A stretch of 37,001 bases of DNA from Chloroflexi bacterium UBA6077 (GCA_002436065.1 DIXP01000057.1:1-37001), one strand, 5' to 3'. Numbered from the stretch's first letter, positions 23,194 through 32,553 are shown. Numbers and translations: made by a program. The notes: a model not told the origin generated them from the letters alone.

Positions 23194-23314
23194 GTGGTCA
23201 CACGTTCATATCCACGTTTGATCCCCAATGCTGTATAGTTGCGCACCGCTTGTGTCGCTCTAAGGATTGGTCCCATTACGGCGCGACAGCCCTGATAGGT
23301 CGTTGGGTTTCAGA

Positions 23315-26173
23315 ATGTCGGACGCGGTCCAGCACTACTGGCTCAATCACAACAAGATACTCCGCCCACCCCTGCGCGCTCATTTGCGACGTACCAGGTT
23401 GCTGGGCCAACTCAAAGCTTCCCTAGATGCCAAGCTTATCCTGGCGTGCGCTGAGGCAGGCTACGGTAAGACCCAACTAGCCCTCGACTACCTTCGGGAG
23501 TGGACAAGTCCCGCAATCTGGTACCGCCTGGACAGGTCGGACCAGGATCTCACCCAGTTTATTGCCTATCTAACGGAGGCCTTGCGCCAGCATTTCGGCG
23601 GCTTCGGGAATGATATCCAGTACATCGTCTCAAGAGGTGAGAGGGATAAGGACGACCTACCTCGCCTGCTGCAGCATGAGATGAGTCTTCATGTATGCCG
23701 CCCCCTCTTAGTGGTGCTGGATGGCTTCGAGACAGTGGCGGCAAGTGCTGGAGTGTGCAGGTTAGTCTCTGAGCTCCTGGAGTACTCAGGGCCGAATGTA
23801 CAGTTCTTTATTACGTCTCGTACTGTGCCTCCCTTGCCCATCGCCCGTCTTGAGGTTCAGCGGGAAACCATCGTGCTTGGGCCGGGGGAGTTGGCCTTCT
23901 CCCTTGAGGAAAGCCGGAGACTGTTCGCCGATGTCCGTGGATTGAAGGCTAGCGATGACCAGGTTGACCTTCTGTGGAATTGCACGGATGGCTGGCCTGC
24001 GGGGCTCATTATGATGGCCGACAACCTGCTCAAGAGTCCCTTCGGAGAGACAGACAACCCCTTGAATCCTTTTCAGGGTGTGCCCGACTCGGTCTACCGC
24101 TACTTCGCGAGCGAGGTTCTGGAGACCCTGAGCCCGGAATCACAGGAGTTCCTCCTCAGGACGTCGATACTGACGAAGCTGTCCCACGAAAGCGTGAACT
24201 CCCTACTAGGGATAGCCAACGCTGGAGAACTGCTGACCGAGTTGAAGTCGACCGGGGCCTTCGTTCGCGATACTGAGGGAGACGAGAGTCGCCTCAGGTA
24301 CCATCCGCTGTTTCGTTCCTTCTTGCGTCAGAAGCTGCACCAGCGCTATGGTGTGGACCAGATACACGAAATGTATCGGCGGGCGGCTCAGGCCGCCTGT
24401 CGTGATGGCGACTGGGGCACTGCCATCGACTACTTCGCTACGGCCCGGGATTGGGAAGAGGTCAGGGCAGTCATGGAGAGCGTTGGCGAAGAACTCACTA
24501 TGAGAGGGCTGTTGGAGACCTTTCGGCAGTGGCTCGAACGGGTGCCGGAAGAGCAGATCTACTCTCGGCCGGTGCTGTTGATGCTTCGCGGAAGACTTCT
24601 GCGGCTGGCAGGGCTGTACAGGGAGGGGCTGAGAGATCTGGATAGAGCCCTCCGTGGTTTCGAACAAGAGGGTAATCTGGCAAACGGGGTGCTGACACAG
24701 CACGAGATCGCCGTTTGCCACTACTGGTTGGGAGAGTATCAGAGAGCCGAAGTCGTCCTGAGCAGTGCCCTCCGGCTGTCAGGGGACGATCCGAGTCTAC
24801 GCAGCAGGATTCTGGCAGACCTGGCCCGAAATTGCATAGGCTTCGACGAACTGGAGAGGGGCCAACACTGGGGACAGATGGCAGTGAATGCATCCATGGT
24901 GATCGGGCGGGGGCGAACGAGCAGCCAGATGTTGGTCAGGGCTCTTCGCTTCCATGGGCAAGCCTTGCTGCTCATGGGGGACCTGCAACGGGGTCTGGAA
25001 GAGATCACTCGATCGGTGGAGTTGTGCCGCCTAGAAGACCTGGGTGACCTCCAGTGCTCCTGGTCTCTCCTGTTTCTTGGGCAGGGGCTCTCGCTACAGG
25101 GATCCTTCGGCGAAGCCATCCGCTCGCTCGATGAAGCCGAGGCCCTTGCCCACGGGAATAGCGCCCTCCTGGATCACATCCGGGTCTGGCGGGGCAACAG
25201 CTATCGCGACTCCAATGCCCTGGACCGAGCGGAAAGGGACTACGAACGGTGCAAGGATGGTGCGCCGAAGGAGCTGGCTCTCTTATGGTTGCGGGAGGGG
25301 CGCATCTCCGACGGGCTGCGCTTGGCGGAGAAGGCCTACCGCAGCTCCTGCGAGGGCGAGAGTCCGAGTGAGAAAGCCGCGTGCCAGGTGGTATACGGAC
25401 TGGCTCTCGCCCGAGCCGCGGACAGCTGCTCGGGACTGGAGCAGCTGTCCGCGGCGGCAGAGATCCTGCGAGCGAGGGGGCGAAAACAGCAGTTGGCCAG
25501 TGTCCTGTGGCATGTGGCCAGGGTGTTGCTGGAGGAGGGACGAAAGGCCGAAGCTCTCAGGCAGCTGGAGAATGCCGTGCTCTGGGGATGTGCCTCGGGT
25601 GTCTATCAACTCTGGTGGTGGGATCCTGGGACTATCGTCCGGCTGTGGCCCCTGGCCATCGGGGCCGGGTGGGCTCCTGCTTATCTACTGGAACTGGCCC
25701 GGCTGCGGTTGGGACCGGCGGAGTGCCCGTACCTGAGTGAAGCCCTCGACTTGGTCGAGGCAGGGCTACGGCCTCAGGTAATGGAGACGCTGGGCATGAT
25801 CTCGCGAGGCACTGTAGTCCGCGAAGTCGCGACAGATTTGCTGCATAGCTGCCATGACTCGACGGCCCGGCGTTGTATCCGCGAGGCGTTGGCTTCGGGT
25901 CTCCTCGGACCCTACGATCTTGCGCGGTTGCGCGGCGAGGGCGGGCTTACCTGGAAGGAGATCGAGGTGCTGATAGCCTACTATCTCAAACCGGGGGAGA
26001 ACGAGCAGGATAGGCGCTTCAGATCTCGATTGGCCGGGGCGATGGCCGTCTCCGAGCACACTCTCAAGGTGCACATTCGTAGTATTCGCCGCAAACTGGA
26101 CATCTCAGCCCGTAGGCACGGACTCCCTCCATCACTCTCTGCGTTAACCGTGAATCTGCGCAGGAGGGAGTGA
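23315..26173 (+). CDS. MalT/LAL-type LuxR-family transcriptional regulator
   Basis: A 952-aa STAND-type regulator. The N-terminal NTPase carries Walker A in AEAGYGKTQLALDYL (about residue 47) and a Walker-B-like LLVVLDGFE. A winged-helix/TPR-like superhelix follows (AGLYREGLRDLDRAL, RKAEALRQLENAV). The C-terminal LuxR-type HTH is at about residues 878-935 (LTWKEIEVL, then VSEHTLKVHIRSIRRKLDIS); it has an unusual extra stretch of about 10 residues between helices. Such proteins bind an inducer and oligomerise with ATP to activate transcription. It lies 245 bp upstream of an enolase-family gene and TTT transporter on the same strand, which it probably controls. No strong ribosome-binding site precedes the ATG. 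Confidence 0.9.
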   Translation: MSDAVQHYWLNHNKILRPPLRAHLRRTRLLGQLKASLDAKLILACAEAGYGKTQLALDYLREWTSPAIWYRLDRSDQDLTQFIAYLTEALRQHFGGFGNDIQYIVSRGERDKDDLPRLLQHEMSLHVCRPLLVVLDGFETVAASAGVCRLVSELLEYSGPNVQFFITSRTVPPLPIARLEVQRETIVLGPGELAFSLEESRRLFADVRGLKASDDQVDLLWNCTDGWPAGLIMMADNLLKSPFGETDNPLNPFQGVPDSVYRYFASEVLETLSPESQEFLLRTSILTKLSHESVNSLLGIANAGELLTELKSTGAFVRDTEGDESRLRYHPLFRSFLRQKLHQRYGVDQIHEMYRRAAQAACRDGDWGTAIDYFATARDWEEVRAVMESVGEELTMRGLLETFRQWLERVPEEQIYSRPVLLMLRGRLLRLAGLYREGLRDLDRALRGFEQEGNLANGVLTQHEIAVCHYWLGEYQRAEVVLSSALRLSGDDPSLRSRILADLARNCIGFDELERGQHWGQMAVNASMVIGRGRTSSQMLVRALRFHGQALLLMGDLQRGLEEITRSVELCRLEDLGDLQCSWSLLFLGQGLSLQGSFGEAIRSLDEAEALAHGNSALLDHIRVWRGNSYRDSNALDRAERDYERCKDGAPKELALLWLREGRISDGLRLAEKAYRSSCEGESPSEKAACQVVYGLALARAADSCSGLEQLSAAAEILRARGRKQQLASVLWHVARVLLEEGRKAEALRQLENAVLWGCASGVYQLWWWDPGTIVRLWPLAIGAGWAPAYLLELARLRLGPAECPYLSEALDLVEAGLRPQVMETLGMISRGTVVREVATDLLHSCHDSTARRCIREALASGLLGPYDLARLRGEGGLTWKEIEVLIAYYLKPGENEQDRRFRSRLAGAMAVSEHTLKVHIRSIRRKLDISARRHGLPPSLSALTVNLRRRE

Positions 26174-26219
26174 GCCTCCTTTCTGCGCAGCACTCCCCCT
26201 GGCGCGAGCCAAGACGCAA

Positions 26220-26272
26220 ATAAGCCTTGCAGACCCTCAAAGTCTTATCTAAGGCTTATATCCACTAAGCCT
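26220..26272. promoter_or_regulatory. Candidate operator: inverted repeat plus third half-site
   Basis: ATAAGCCTT (26220-26228) and AAGGCTTAT (26251-26259) form a perfect 9-bp inverted repeat with 22 bp between. A third TAAGCCT lies at 26266-26272. The sites sit between the regulator gene and the gene it probably controls. A TTGACA at 26308 has no clear -10 partner. Confidence 0.5.
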
Positions 26273-26418
26273 ACCCCATGCTAGCCTGCGTTTGGAGGCT
26301 ACGGGCGTTGACACATTACGCCAACTGCACTCCTCCGTTTCTCTGTAGAGCCGAACCTCAGGATCGCGGTTTGAACCGTACCTCGTGCCCCATCTCAATC
26401 AGTGTAAGGAGATCAATG

Positions 26419-27588
26419 ATGAAAGTTACAAAGGTCGAGGCTAGCCCTGTCTACTACCAGGTCACTCCTGTGTACGACCGAATGTTCGGGATCGGGAAGA
26501 GCGAAGGTGCTATGGTGCACTCTCGAGAGGCCTGGTTCGCCAACATAAAGTACAAAGAGAACGTGATCGTTCGCGTGTTCACCGACGAAGGGTTGGTGGG
26601 ATACGGGGAGGCGCCTGCGCATCCTGTCACTGGGGAGACGGTAGAGAGCATTCTGAAGGCGGTTTCCCTGCTCAGTAGATTCGTAGTGGGTAAGGACCCC
26701 TTCAAGATTGCGGACATACACAGGTCCTTTGAAGACTTCTTCCTCCATGGCAACATGAACGCCGAGTGCGCCATCGACATGGCGTTGTACGACATCATGG
26801 GCAAGGCCGCGGGCGTCCCAGTGTATAAGCTGCTGGGGGGAGGACACCAGCACAGTTTCACGATGTGCGCTCACCTGGCGCGGTCCGAACCCAAGACCAT
26901 GGCTGAAGATGCCAAGAAATGGGTCGAGATGGGCTACACAGCGTTGGAGCCCAAGATGGTAGGTCTACAGGAAAGCCTGGAAGAGGACATGCTCCGGATC
27001 GAGGCGGTGCTCGACGCGGTGCCTAAGAACGTCATGGTGGTGGCTGATGCCAACCAGACCTGGGGCAATTCCAAGAAGATCATAGAGATGCTGACTCACC
27101 GGCTTCAGGGAGTCACTAATTTCGCCCTGGAACAGCCGGTCTACTTCCAAGATCTGAACTCCTTGGAGCGTATCACGAAGAGCGTTCCTCACACCATTAT
27201 CGCAGACGAAGCTGCTTTCTCCGTTTCCGCGGTGTTTGAGATAGCCAGGCGACAGGCGGCCGATATGGTGAGCATAAAGCTTGGCAAGAACGGTGGCATC
27301 TACAACGCCATCCGTTGCATCCATCTCGCCGAGGCTGCTGGGCTCGACGTCCGCATCGATTGGGTGCAGGCTAGCCGGCTTGTAGACACGGCGGGGGCTC
27401 ACGTTCACGCCAACGTGAAGAAAGTTGGGTTGGCTCCGGCATTGGACTACCACCTCAGGATTGCCGAGGAAATCGTGAAAGAGGGTGGTATCACCATCAA
27501 TCGGGGCGTCGTGTCTCTCCCTGAGGCCCCTGGCCTTGGAGTAGAGCTGGACGATGAACTGATAAGCTCGCTCTCAAAGCGAAGGTAG
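26419..27588 (+). CDS. Enolase-superfamily enzyme (mandelate racemase/muconate lactonizing type)
   Basis: Members abstract the alpha-proton of a carboxylate using Mg2+. The 389-aa protein has the three metal ligands Asp210 (VVADANQTW), Glu238 (FALEQPV) and Asp263 (IIADEAAF). Candidate catalytic lysines are Lys179 (LEPKMVG) and Lys287 (VSIKLGKNGG). The pair suggests the MLE-like subgroup rather than mandelate racemase, where a His-Asp dyad is expected. TAAGGAG at 26405-26411 fits ATG 26419 better than ATG 26416. It is placed between the LAL regulator and a TTT transporter, so it probably acts on the imported organic acid. The exact reaction is not predictable. Confidence 0.9.
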   Translation: MKVTKVEASPVYYQVTPVYDRMFGIGKSEGAMVHSREAWFANIKYKENVIVRVFTDEGLVGYGEAPAHPVTGETVESILKAVSLLSRFVVGKDPFKIADIHRSFEDFFLHGNMNAECAIDMALYDIMGKAAGVPVYKLLGGGHQHSFTMCAHLARSEPKTMAEDAKKWVEMGYTALEPKMVGLQESLEEDMLRIEAVLDAVPKNVMVVADANQTWGNSKKIIEMLTHRLQGVTNFALEQPVYFQDLNSLERITKSVPHTIIADEAAFSVSAVFEIARRQAADMVSIKLGKNGGIYNAIRCIHLAEAAGLDVRIDWVQASRLVDTAGAHVHANVKKVGLAPALDYHLRIAEEIVKEGGITINRGVVSLPEAPGLGVELDDELISSLSKRR

Positions 27589-27623
27589 TGGAGACTGCCT
27601 CTAAGGGCTGGACTCGATTGGGT

Positions 27624-27700
27624 CCGCCTGATGACAGGCCCGGCTGAGAATGCCGGAACTGCCAGGCGGAAGCCCCGGTGGGCGTGGCTGGTTTCGCCAG
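27624..27700 (+). other. Multi-hairpin structured leader upstream of the AOR relic
   Basis: CCGCCTG (27624-27630) can pair with CAGGCGG (27663-27669), enclosing CCGGC/GCCGG (27640-27656). An alternative GCCTG/CAGGC hairpin (27626-27639) competes with the outer stem. A further CTGG/CCAG hairpin lies at 27688-27700. A switch-like structure before a molybdenum/tungsten enzyme relic suggests, but does not establish, a cofactor riboswitch. Confidence 0.35.
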
Positions 27701-27725
27701 ATCGGTCCGGATGAGTGGAGGTCAG

Positions 27726-28046
27726 ATGGTAGTGAGCGCTGTTAACGGCTACGCGGGAAGACTACTGCGACCCGACCTCAGTACTGGGTAGCTCAAGGAC
27801 GAGCTCTTCGACGGGCCGATGGACAGAACTAGGATCGTGGGCTCTGGAGGCTTCTCGGCCGTGACCGCCGGTGCCATCACCGGCGGAGCCACTACGACTC
27901 AGGCGAATGGTTTCCTAAGAACCTACATGAAGCTGTCGGGTTACGATGGGCTGATTTTCCAGGGACGCTCCGATAGGTGGGTCTACATCTGCCTGCACAA
28001 TGGGATTGCGGAGTTGAGAGATGCATCTTACCTGTTGGGCGGGTAG
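27726..28046 (+). pseudogene. Aldehyde:ferredoxin oxidoreductase N-terminal relic
   Basis: From the ATG (GGAGG 5 nt upstream) the frame reads VNGYAGRLLRPDLSTG and then a TAG stop at 27789. It continues in the same frame with SGYDGLIFQGRSDRWVYICL and AELRDASYLLGG. These match the start of tungsten AOR-family enzymes (a YxGKILRVDLSTG-type opening and AGYDGIIIEGKAEKPVYL, DASHLWG). About 40 residues between the two parts are deleted, and everything after residue about 100 is missing, cut where the transposase relic begins. Confidence 0.7.
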
Positions 28047-28049
28047 CGC

Positions 28050-28910
28050 CTCACTGAATTGTGGTCACGCTGTACCGCTGTCTTGAGTCGCTTGAGCGGG
28101 CGTCCTCGGCGCTTGGGTGCTACAGTGGCACCTGGTAGCTCAACAGTGCTGTCATTGTCCAGGGGTGGTCGGTCAGACCAGCAGTCATCGCTGGTGTCCG
28201 TTCCCACCACTTGTGGCTCGATCCTTTAGGAGAGGGCAGCTGGAGACTCTCATGAAACCAGACGAAGTTGTAGGCACAACCGACCAGACACATCCCAGCG
28301 GTGAGCATCGTTTCCTTGTGGGCGATGGCCCGGCCCCGTCGAACCAAGAGCACCAGGGCAGCCCGGAAGGTGGCGTTGAGCCGCTCAATATAAGCAGTGT
28401 TGATGTCTTTACCCCCTCTGGTCGCTGCCAGGACCCCGATGATGGTGCCATGGGTCCCTCACACTACCTTGCGCTTCGCGCTGACCACCCGCCGCTGTGC
28501 CTACTGCTTGACCACCCGCTCCTGCTAAACCAGGTATTCGTGGACCCGCTGGCAGTGCTGGCCTCCTCGGGCCCGCCAGTCGGCTGCGGTCTAATCATCC
28601 AGGTCAAAGGCGGCGACGATAGCTTGCACCGGACAGCCGTGACACAACAAGGCGAGCACGATAACCACCAGGTCCGCCGCCTTATGCAGTCGGTGGAAGG
28701 TCGTCCCCTTGGTCGCGGCGAAGGTCTTGCCGCACCTGTGGCACACATACCGGCGGTCCTTCTGATTGTGGACACCGATGTTCCCTTCCCCGACCTTACT
28801 ACTGACAGGACAGTCGGGGTTGTGACAGAATTGACGCGAAGGATCGACTATAGGTTGGCTCCCGATGACTGACGTGTAATGACTCCAGTCCGGAAGCAAG
28901 CCGAGGGCCG
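28050..28910 (-). pseudogene. Degenerate IS transposase
   Basis: Scattered reading frames together reconstruct a transposase. They include an N-terminal zinc ribbon with paired Cys (CHNPDCP...YVCHRCGKTFAATKGT), then a segment ADWRARGGQHCQRVHEYLV. Later parts are YIERLNATFRAALVLLVRRG, YNFVWFHESL, ERTPAMTAGLTDHPWTM and a terminal PKRRGRPLK. At least two frame changes and several in-frame stops are present, and the central catalytic region seems deleted. I did not find clear terminal inverted repeats. The element interrupts or truncates the AOR relic on its left and abuts an enolase-family relic on its right. Confidence 0.75.
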
Positions 28911-28980
28911 ATCCTTCGTTTCTTCGTCCTTCAACCACGCCTAAGTTGGGTGGTACCCGCTGTGGCAGCACCACCTACTA

Positions 28981-29124
28981 ATTGCCGACAAGAGGGTCAA
29001 GGTAGGACAGATGACCATCTAGAATGACCTCGTGACTCTGCCTGACGCAGCAAGGTTAGGGATTACCCTAGATGAGGGTGCGACAGCAAGCTTATTGAAA
29101 CGTTGCGATGTAGAGGGGGGGTGA
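28981..29124 (+). pseudogene. C-terminal relic of a second enolase-superfamily gene
   Basis: The frame reads IADKRVKVGQMTI, a stop, then NDLVTLPDAARLGITLDEG. The same C-terminal signature occurs in the intact gene upstream (GVVSLPEAPGLGVELDDE). Only the last 45 or so codons remain and the frame carries a stop. An ancestral copy was probably destroyed by the adjacent transposase. Confidence 0.55.
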
Positions 29125-29199
29125 TTTCACTTCAGCGAAACTTCGGTCTCGAACTGGATGCCGGCATTCAGATGGCAAAAACCAATTGGGAGATAGGAC

Positions 29200-30309
29200 A
29201 TGGAACGGCACTATCAAAGGGTTTCGCTTACAGTTACGGCTCTACTGATACTTAGTGTTGTCGCCGCTTGCAGCGCTCCGGCGGCCGCTCCTACCCAGGC
29301 GCCGGCGAAGCCGGCTGCTTCGGCTGCCGCTGTGCCAGCCGCGTCGACCAAGGCGCTCGACCCGGCCGTTGCAGCGACTGAGGTCCCTGTGGCCGCATCC
29401 AATGCCGCGCCTAAGGCAGAAGTGAAGTGGCCCACCAAGGCCGTGACTTTCATCACCCACACCAACCCAGGCGCAGGCGGAGATCTCTTCAATCGTGTCG
29501 TGGGCAAAGCGGCGGAGAAGATGTTCGGTCAGGCAGTGGTGGTGGAGAACCGGGCTGGTGGCTCCGGTGCCAATGCGTTCATCGCTTTGAAGAACGCCAA
29601 ACCCGATGGGTATACCCTAATGGGGCAAACCCCAAACCTGATCATTGCGCCCATGACCAACAAGATGCCGGTCACCTACAAGGACTTCGTCCCTGTCTGC
29701 CGTATGGTGATCGACACAATGGTGCTATACGTCAAGACCGATGCATCCTGGAATGATGGCAAGACGTTCTTCGATGGCGCGAAGGCCAACCCTGGCAAGC
29801 TGCGGGTGGGTGGCGGTTCGGTGGGGGGTGCCGACAACTTCATGACGGACCAAGCGGAGTTGTCAACAGGAGGGAAGATCGAGTACGTACCCTTCGAGAG
29901 CGGCGCTGAGGTAATCGCAGCCGTGGCTGGAGGCCACATCGCGGCAGGCGTCGGCGAGTATGCGGAGATCCTGCCGCAGGTGGAGGCCAAGAAGCTAAAG
30001 GTGTTGGCGGTAGCCGCCAACAACCGGATATCGGGGATCGATGCCCCTACCTTCAAGGAGCAGGGGATCGACTCGGTCATGGAGAAGTTCCGCGGCTTCT
30101 TTGCCCCGGGTGGTATGCCGAAGGATGTGACGGACGCCATCGCCGCCCAGCTGAAGAGGGTCTACGACACTGACGAATTCCAGAGCTGGGCAAACCAGGG
30201 CAACATGGTGCTGAGCTATCAAGGGCCCGATGACTTCACCAAGGCAATAGAAAGCGATGCCACCAAGTTTAGAGCCTTCCTGGATAGGAAGGGTATCAAG
30301 CCCGAATAG
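29200..30309 (+). CDS. tctC: TTT transporter substrate-binding lipoprotein (TctC/Bug family)
   Basis: The periplasmic or surface solute receptor of a tripartite tricarboxylate transporter. A lipoprotein signal ends with the lipobox VVAAC (Cys24). An Ala/Pro/Thr-rich linker of about 45 residues follows, then the Bug fold (WPTKAVTFITHTNPGAGGDLFNRVV, VVENRAGGSGANAF, KPDGYTLM). The length of 369 aa is above the usual 320 because of the linker. GGGAG precedes the ATG. It is followed by tctB and tctA in the same direction. The anionic substrate is likely a di- or tricarboxylate or sugar acid. Confidence 0.94.
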   Translation: MERHYQRVSLTVTALLILSVVAACSAPAAAPTQAPAKPAASAAAVPAASTKALDPAVAATEVPVAASNAAPKAEVKWPTKAVTFITHTNPGAGGDLFNRVVGKAAEKMFGQAVVVENRAGGSGANAFIALKNAKPDGYTLMGQTPNLIIAPMTNKMPVTYKDFVPVCRMVIDTMVLYVKTDASWNDGKTFFDGAKANPGKLRVGGGSVGGADNFMTDQAELSTGGKIEYVPFESGAEVIAAVAGGHIAAGVGEYAEILPQVEAKKLKVLAVAANNRISGIDAPTFKEQGIDSVMEKFRGFFAPGGMPKDVTDAIAAQLKRVYDTDEFQSWANQGNMVLSYQGPDDFTKAIESDATKFRAFLDRKGIKPE

Positions 30310-30394
30310 TAGATCCAACCAGGTAACAACATAGCGAAACCATTGTCTCGGGTCGGCGACCATGATATCGCCGGCCCGGATCTGGAGCATAGAC

Positions 30395-30871
30395 ATGAAG
30401 AAAGAGATCGGTATCGCACTGGTGGTGATCGCGGTCGCGGCTTGGTACTTCTGGCAGTGTAACTTTCTACCGACGAGGGCCATCGACCCCCTGGGTCCGG
30501 CAGCCTATCCCAGGCTGCTGGCCCTGATCATGATCATCTTTGGTACCCTGCATATCATCATCTCTTCCTTCCGGCGCTACCGCCTGGAGGGGGATGAAGA
30601 TACGCTGCAAGGGCGAGCCCGGCTGATGGGCAATGTTCGTATCGTGAGTGTCATCGCGGCCACAGGGGCCTATCTATTCCTGATGGAGCCGCTGGGATAC
30701 GTTGCTAGCTCCTTCCTCTACGCCCTGGGGCTCCCAACCGTCGTAGGTGAGAGAAGTGTCCGGGGCATCGCCATTAGCGCGGTTGTCCTGACGGTAGTAG
30801 TGTATCTTGTCTTCGTCAGGGTATTGGGGGTGCTGGTTCCAGAGGGCATCATCAGCCAGATGCTGGAGTAA
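30395..30871 (+). CDS. tctB: TTT transporter small membrane subunit (TctB)
   Basis: The 158-aa protein has about four predicted membrane helices (IGIALVVIAVAAWYFW; AAYPRLLALIMIIFGTLHIII; IVSVIAATGAYLFLMEPLGYVASSFLY; AISAVVLTVVVYLVFVRVLGVLVPEG). These match the TctB family, including the PLGPAAYPR and LGYV...FLY patterns. ATG at 30395 is supported by GGAG at 30383. It lies 85 bp after tctC and 15 bp before tctA. Confidence 0.92.
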   Translation: MKKEIGIALVVIAVAAWYFWQCNFLPTRAIDPLGPAAYPRLLALIMIIFGTLHIIISSFRRYRLEGDEDTLQGRARLMGNVRIVSVIAATGAYLFLMEPLGYVASSFLYALGLPTVVGERSVRGIAISAVVLTVVVYLVFVRVLGVLVPEGIISQMLE

Positions 30872-30886
30872 TAAGAGGGAGAGACC

Positions 30887-32416
30887 ATGCTTGAGAACTT
30901 TGCGCTGGGGGCCCAGGTTGCCCTCCAACCCATCGCCTTGGGCTTCATCTTCTTTGGAGTCGCCTGGGGAATAGTCGGCGGGGCCCTGCCCGGCATTACC
31001 GGTTCCATCGCCATGGCCCTGCTGCTACCTCTCACTTGGGGCATGGACTCTGCGGTGGCCATTATGCTGCTGTCGGGAGTCTACGTGGGCGCCCAGTATG
31101 GCTCCTCAATCACCGCCATCCTGATCAAGACCCCGGGCGCCCCAGCTTCGGCGGCAACGGTGTTGGATGGCTACGCGATGCACCAGAAGGGCGAGTCGGC
31201 CCGGGCCCTGGGTATCTCCCTGGTGGCCGGGACTATCGGTGGCCTCCTCAGTGTAGTGGCCCTGATCGCCCTGGCACTGCCTCTGGCGGAGATAGCCCTC
31301 TCCTTTGGGCCTCCGGAGTACTTCGCGGTGGCGCTCTTCGGGCTTACCATCATCTCAAGTCTGTCGGGTGGCAACTACATCAAGGGCTTCATCTCGGGGC
31401 TCTTCGGGCTGGCTATCGCCACAGTCGGGGTGGATCCTTTCGCTGGCTCCGCTAGGTTCGATTTTGATACCCCGGAGCTGCTAAGCGGCTTCGATATCAT
31501 TCCGGTGATGGTAGGCCTCTTCGCCGTCTCCGAGGTGCTGGTGCAAGCCCGGGAGATGGGTGGCTGGGAGAAGATCCGGGACGCCAAGCTCTCAACCAAG
31601 TTGCCCTCCATAAGTGAGATCAAGCGCCTCATGCCGATCACCCTTTGGTCGTCGGTCATCGGTATCGTCATCGGGGCTATGCCCGGGGCCGGTGCCACTA
31701 TAGCTTCCTTCATCGCCTATAACGAGGCGAAAAGGTGGTCGAAGCACCCGGATGAGTTCGGCCATGGCTCCGCCGAGGGGATCGCGGCCCCCGAGACAGC
31801 CAACAACGCCGTGACCGCCTCGGCCTTCGCCCCACTGCTAGCCCTGGGCATTCCGGGCTCTGGTGGCGCAGCCATCATGCTGGGAGCCCTGATGCTTCAT
31901 GGCCTGCAACCAGGCCCTATGCTGTTCGTCCGGAACCCGGACGTGGTCTACGGTCTCTTCGTTGGGATGGCCGTGGCGAACTTCGCTATGTTGATCCTGG
32001 GGATGGTAACGCTACAGATTTGTGTCCGCATCGTCAACCTCCCTCAATCCTACCTGCTGAGTGGGATCATGGCCTTCGTGATCATCGGCGCCTACTCGGT
32101 GAACAACAGCGTGTGGAACGTCTGGGTAGCCCTGGGCTTCGGAGTGATCGGCTACTTCATGACTCGGTATAACTTCTCCCCTGCCGGTACGGTGCTGGGA
32201 CTGGTTCTCGGCTTCATCGTCGAGACCAATCTCCGCCGCTCCCTGATGATCAGCGATGTAGGCTGGGCTATCTTCGTCACCAGGCCCATTGCAGCGGCTA
32301 TGTTAACCTTGGCCTTCGCCAGCTTCATCTTTCCCTTCTACCGGGACTTCCGGGATCGGGGCAAGAAGCGCGACGAGATCAAGCAGTCCGGCATGCCGAG
32401 CGGGGAGTTCGTGTAG
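30887..32416 (+). CDS. tctA: TTT transporter large membrane subunit (TctA)
   Basis: The 509-aa permease of the TTT system has about 12 predicted helices. It has the duplicated family motifs VGGALPGITGSIAMALLLPLTW near the N-terminus and IGAMPGAGATIASFIAYNEAKRWSKHPDEFGHGSAEGIAAPETANNA in the middle. The AETANNA-type stretch and YGSSITAILIKTPGAPASAATVLDGY are diagnostic of TctA. GAGGGAGAG precedes the ATG. It is the last gene of the operon and is followed by a strong terminator. Confidence 0.96.
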   Translation: MLENFALGAQVALQPIALGFIFFGVAWGIVGGALPGITGSIAMALLLPLTWGMDSAVAIMLLSGVYVGAQYGSSITAILIKTPGAPASAATVLDGYAMHQKGESARALGISLVAGTIGGLLSVVALIALALPLAEIALSFGPPEYFAVALFGLTIISSLSGGNYIKGFISGLFGLAIATVGVDPFAGSARFDFDTPELLSGFDIIPVMVGLFAVSEVLVQAREMGGWEKIRDAKLSTKLPSISEIKRLMPITLWSSVIGIVIGAMPGAGATIASFIAYNEAKRWSKHPDEFGHGSAEGIAAPETANNAVTASAFAPLLALGIPGSGGAAIMLGALMLHGLQPGPMLFVRNPDVVYGLFVGMAVANFAMLILGMVTLQICVRIVNLPQSYLLSGIMAFVIIGAYSVNNSVWNVWVALGFGVIGYFMTRYNFSPAGTVLGLVLGFIVETNLRRSLMISDVGWAIFVTRPIAAAMLTLAFASFIFPFYRDFRDRGKKRDEIKQSGMPSGEFV

Positions 32417-32530
32417 ATATTCGGTGACTCGGTACCGACCAGCTTGATCGCAGTGAAGGTAATTTGCAGAGAAGATCGATGCGAAGTGCGAGGTCGGATG
32501 CTACTGACCGCTGCATAGGTAGCTAAACGA

Positions 32531-32553
32531 GACCCGGTCATAAATACTGGGTC
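32531..32553 (+). terminator. Small hairpin after tctA
   Basis: GACCCGGT and ACTGGGTC (8 bp with one wobble) enclose an AT-rich loop. Confidence 0.4.

Noticed and set aside
22909..23276. Two overlapping short minus-strand frames between the rsgA stub and the LAL regulator
   Set aside because: Neither shows a family resemblance or ribosome-binding site. The plus strand of the same stretch gives a slightly better cupin-like reading.
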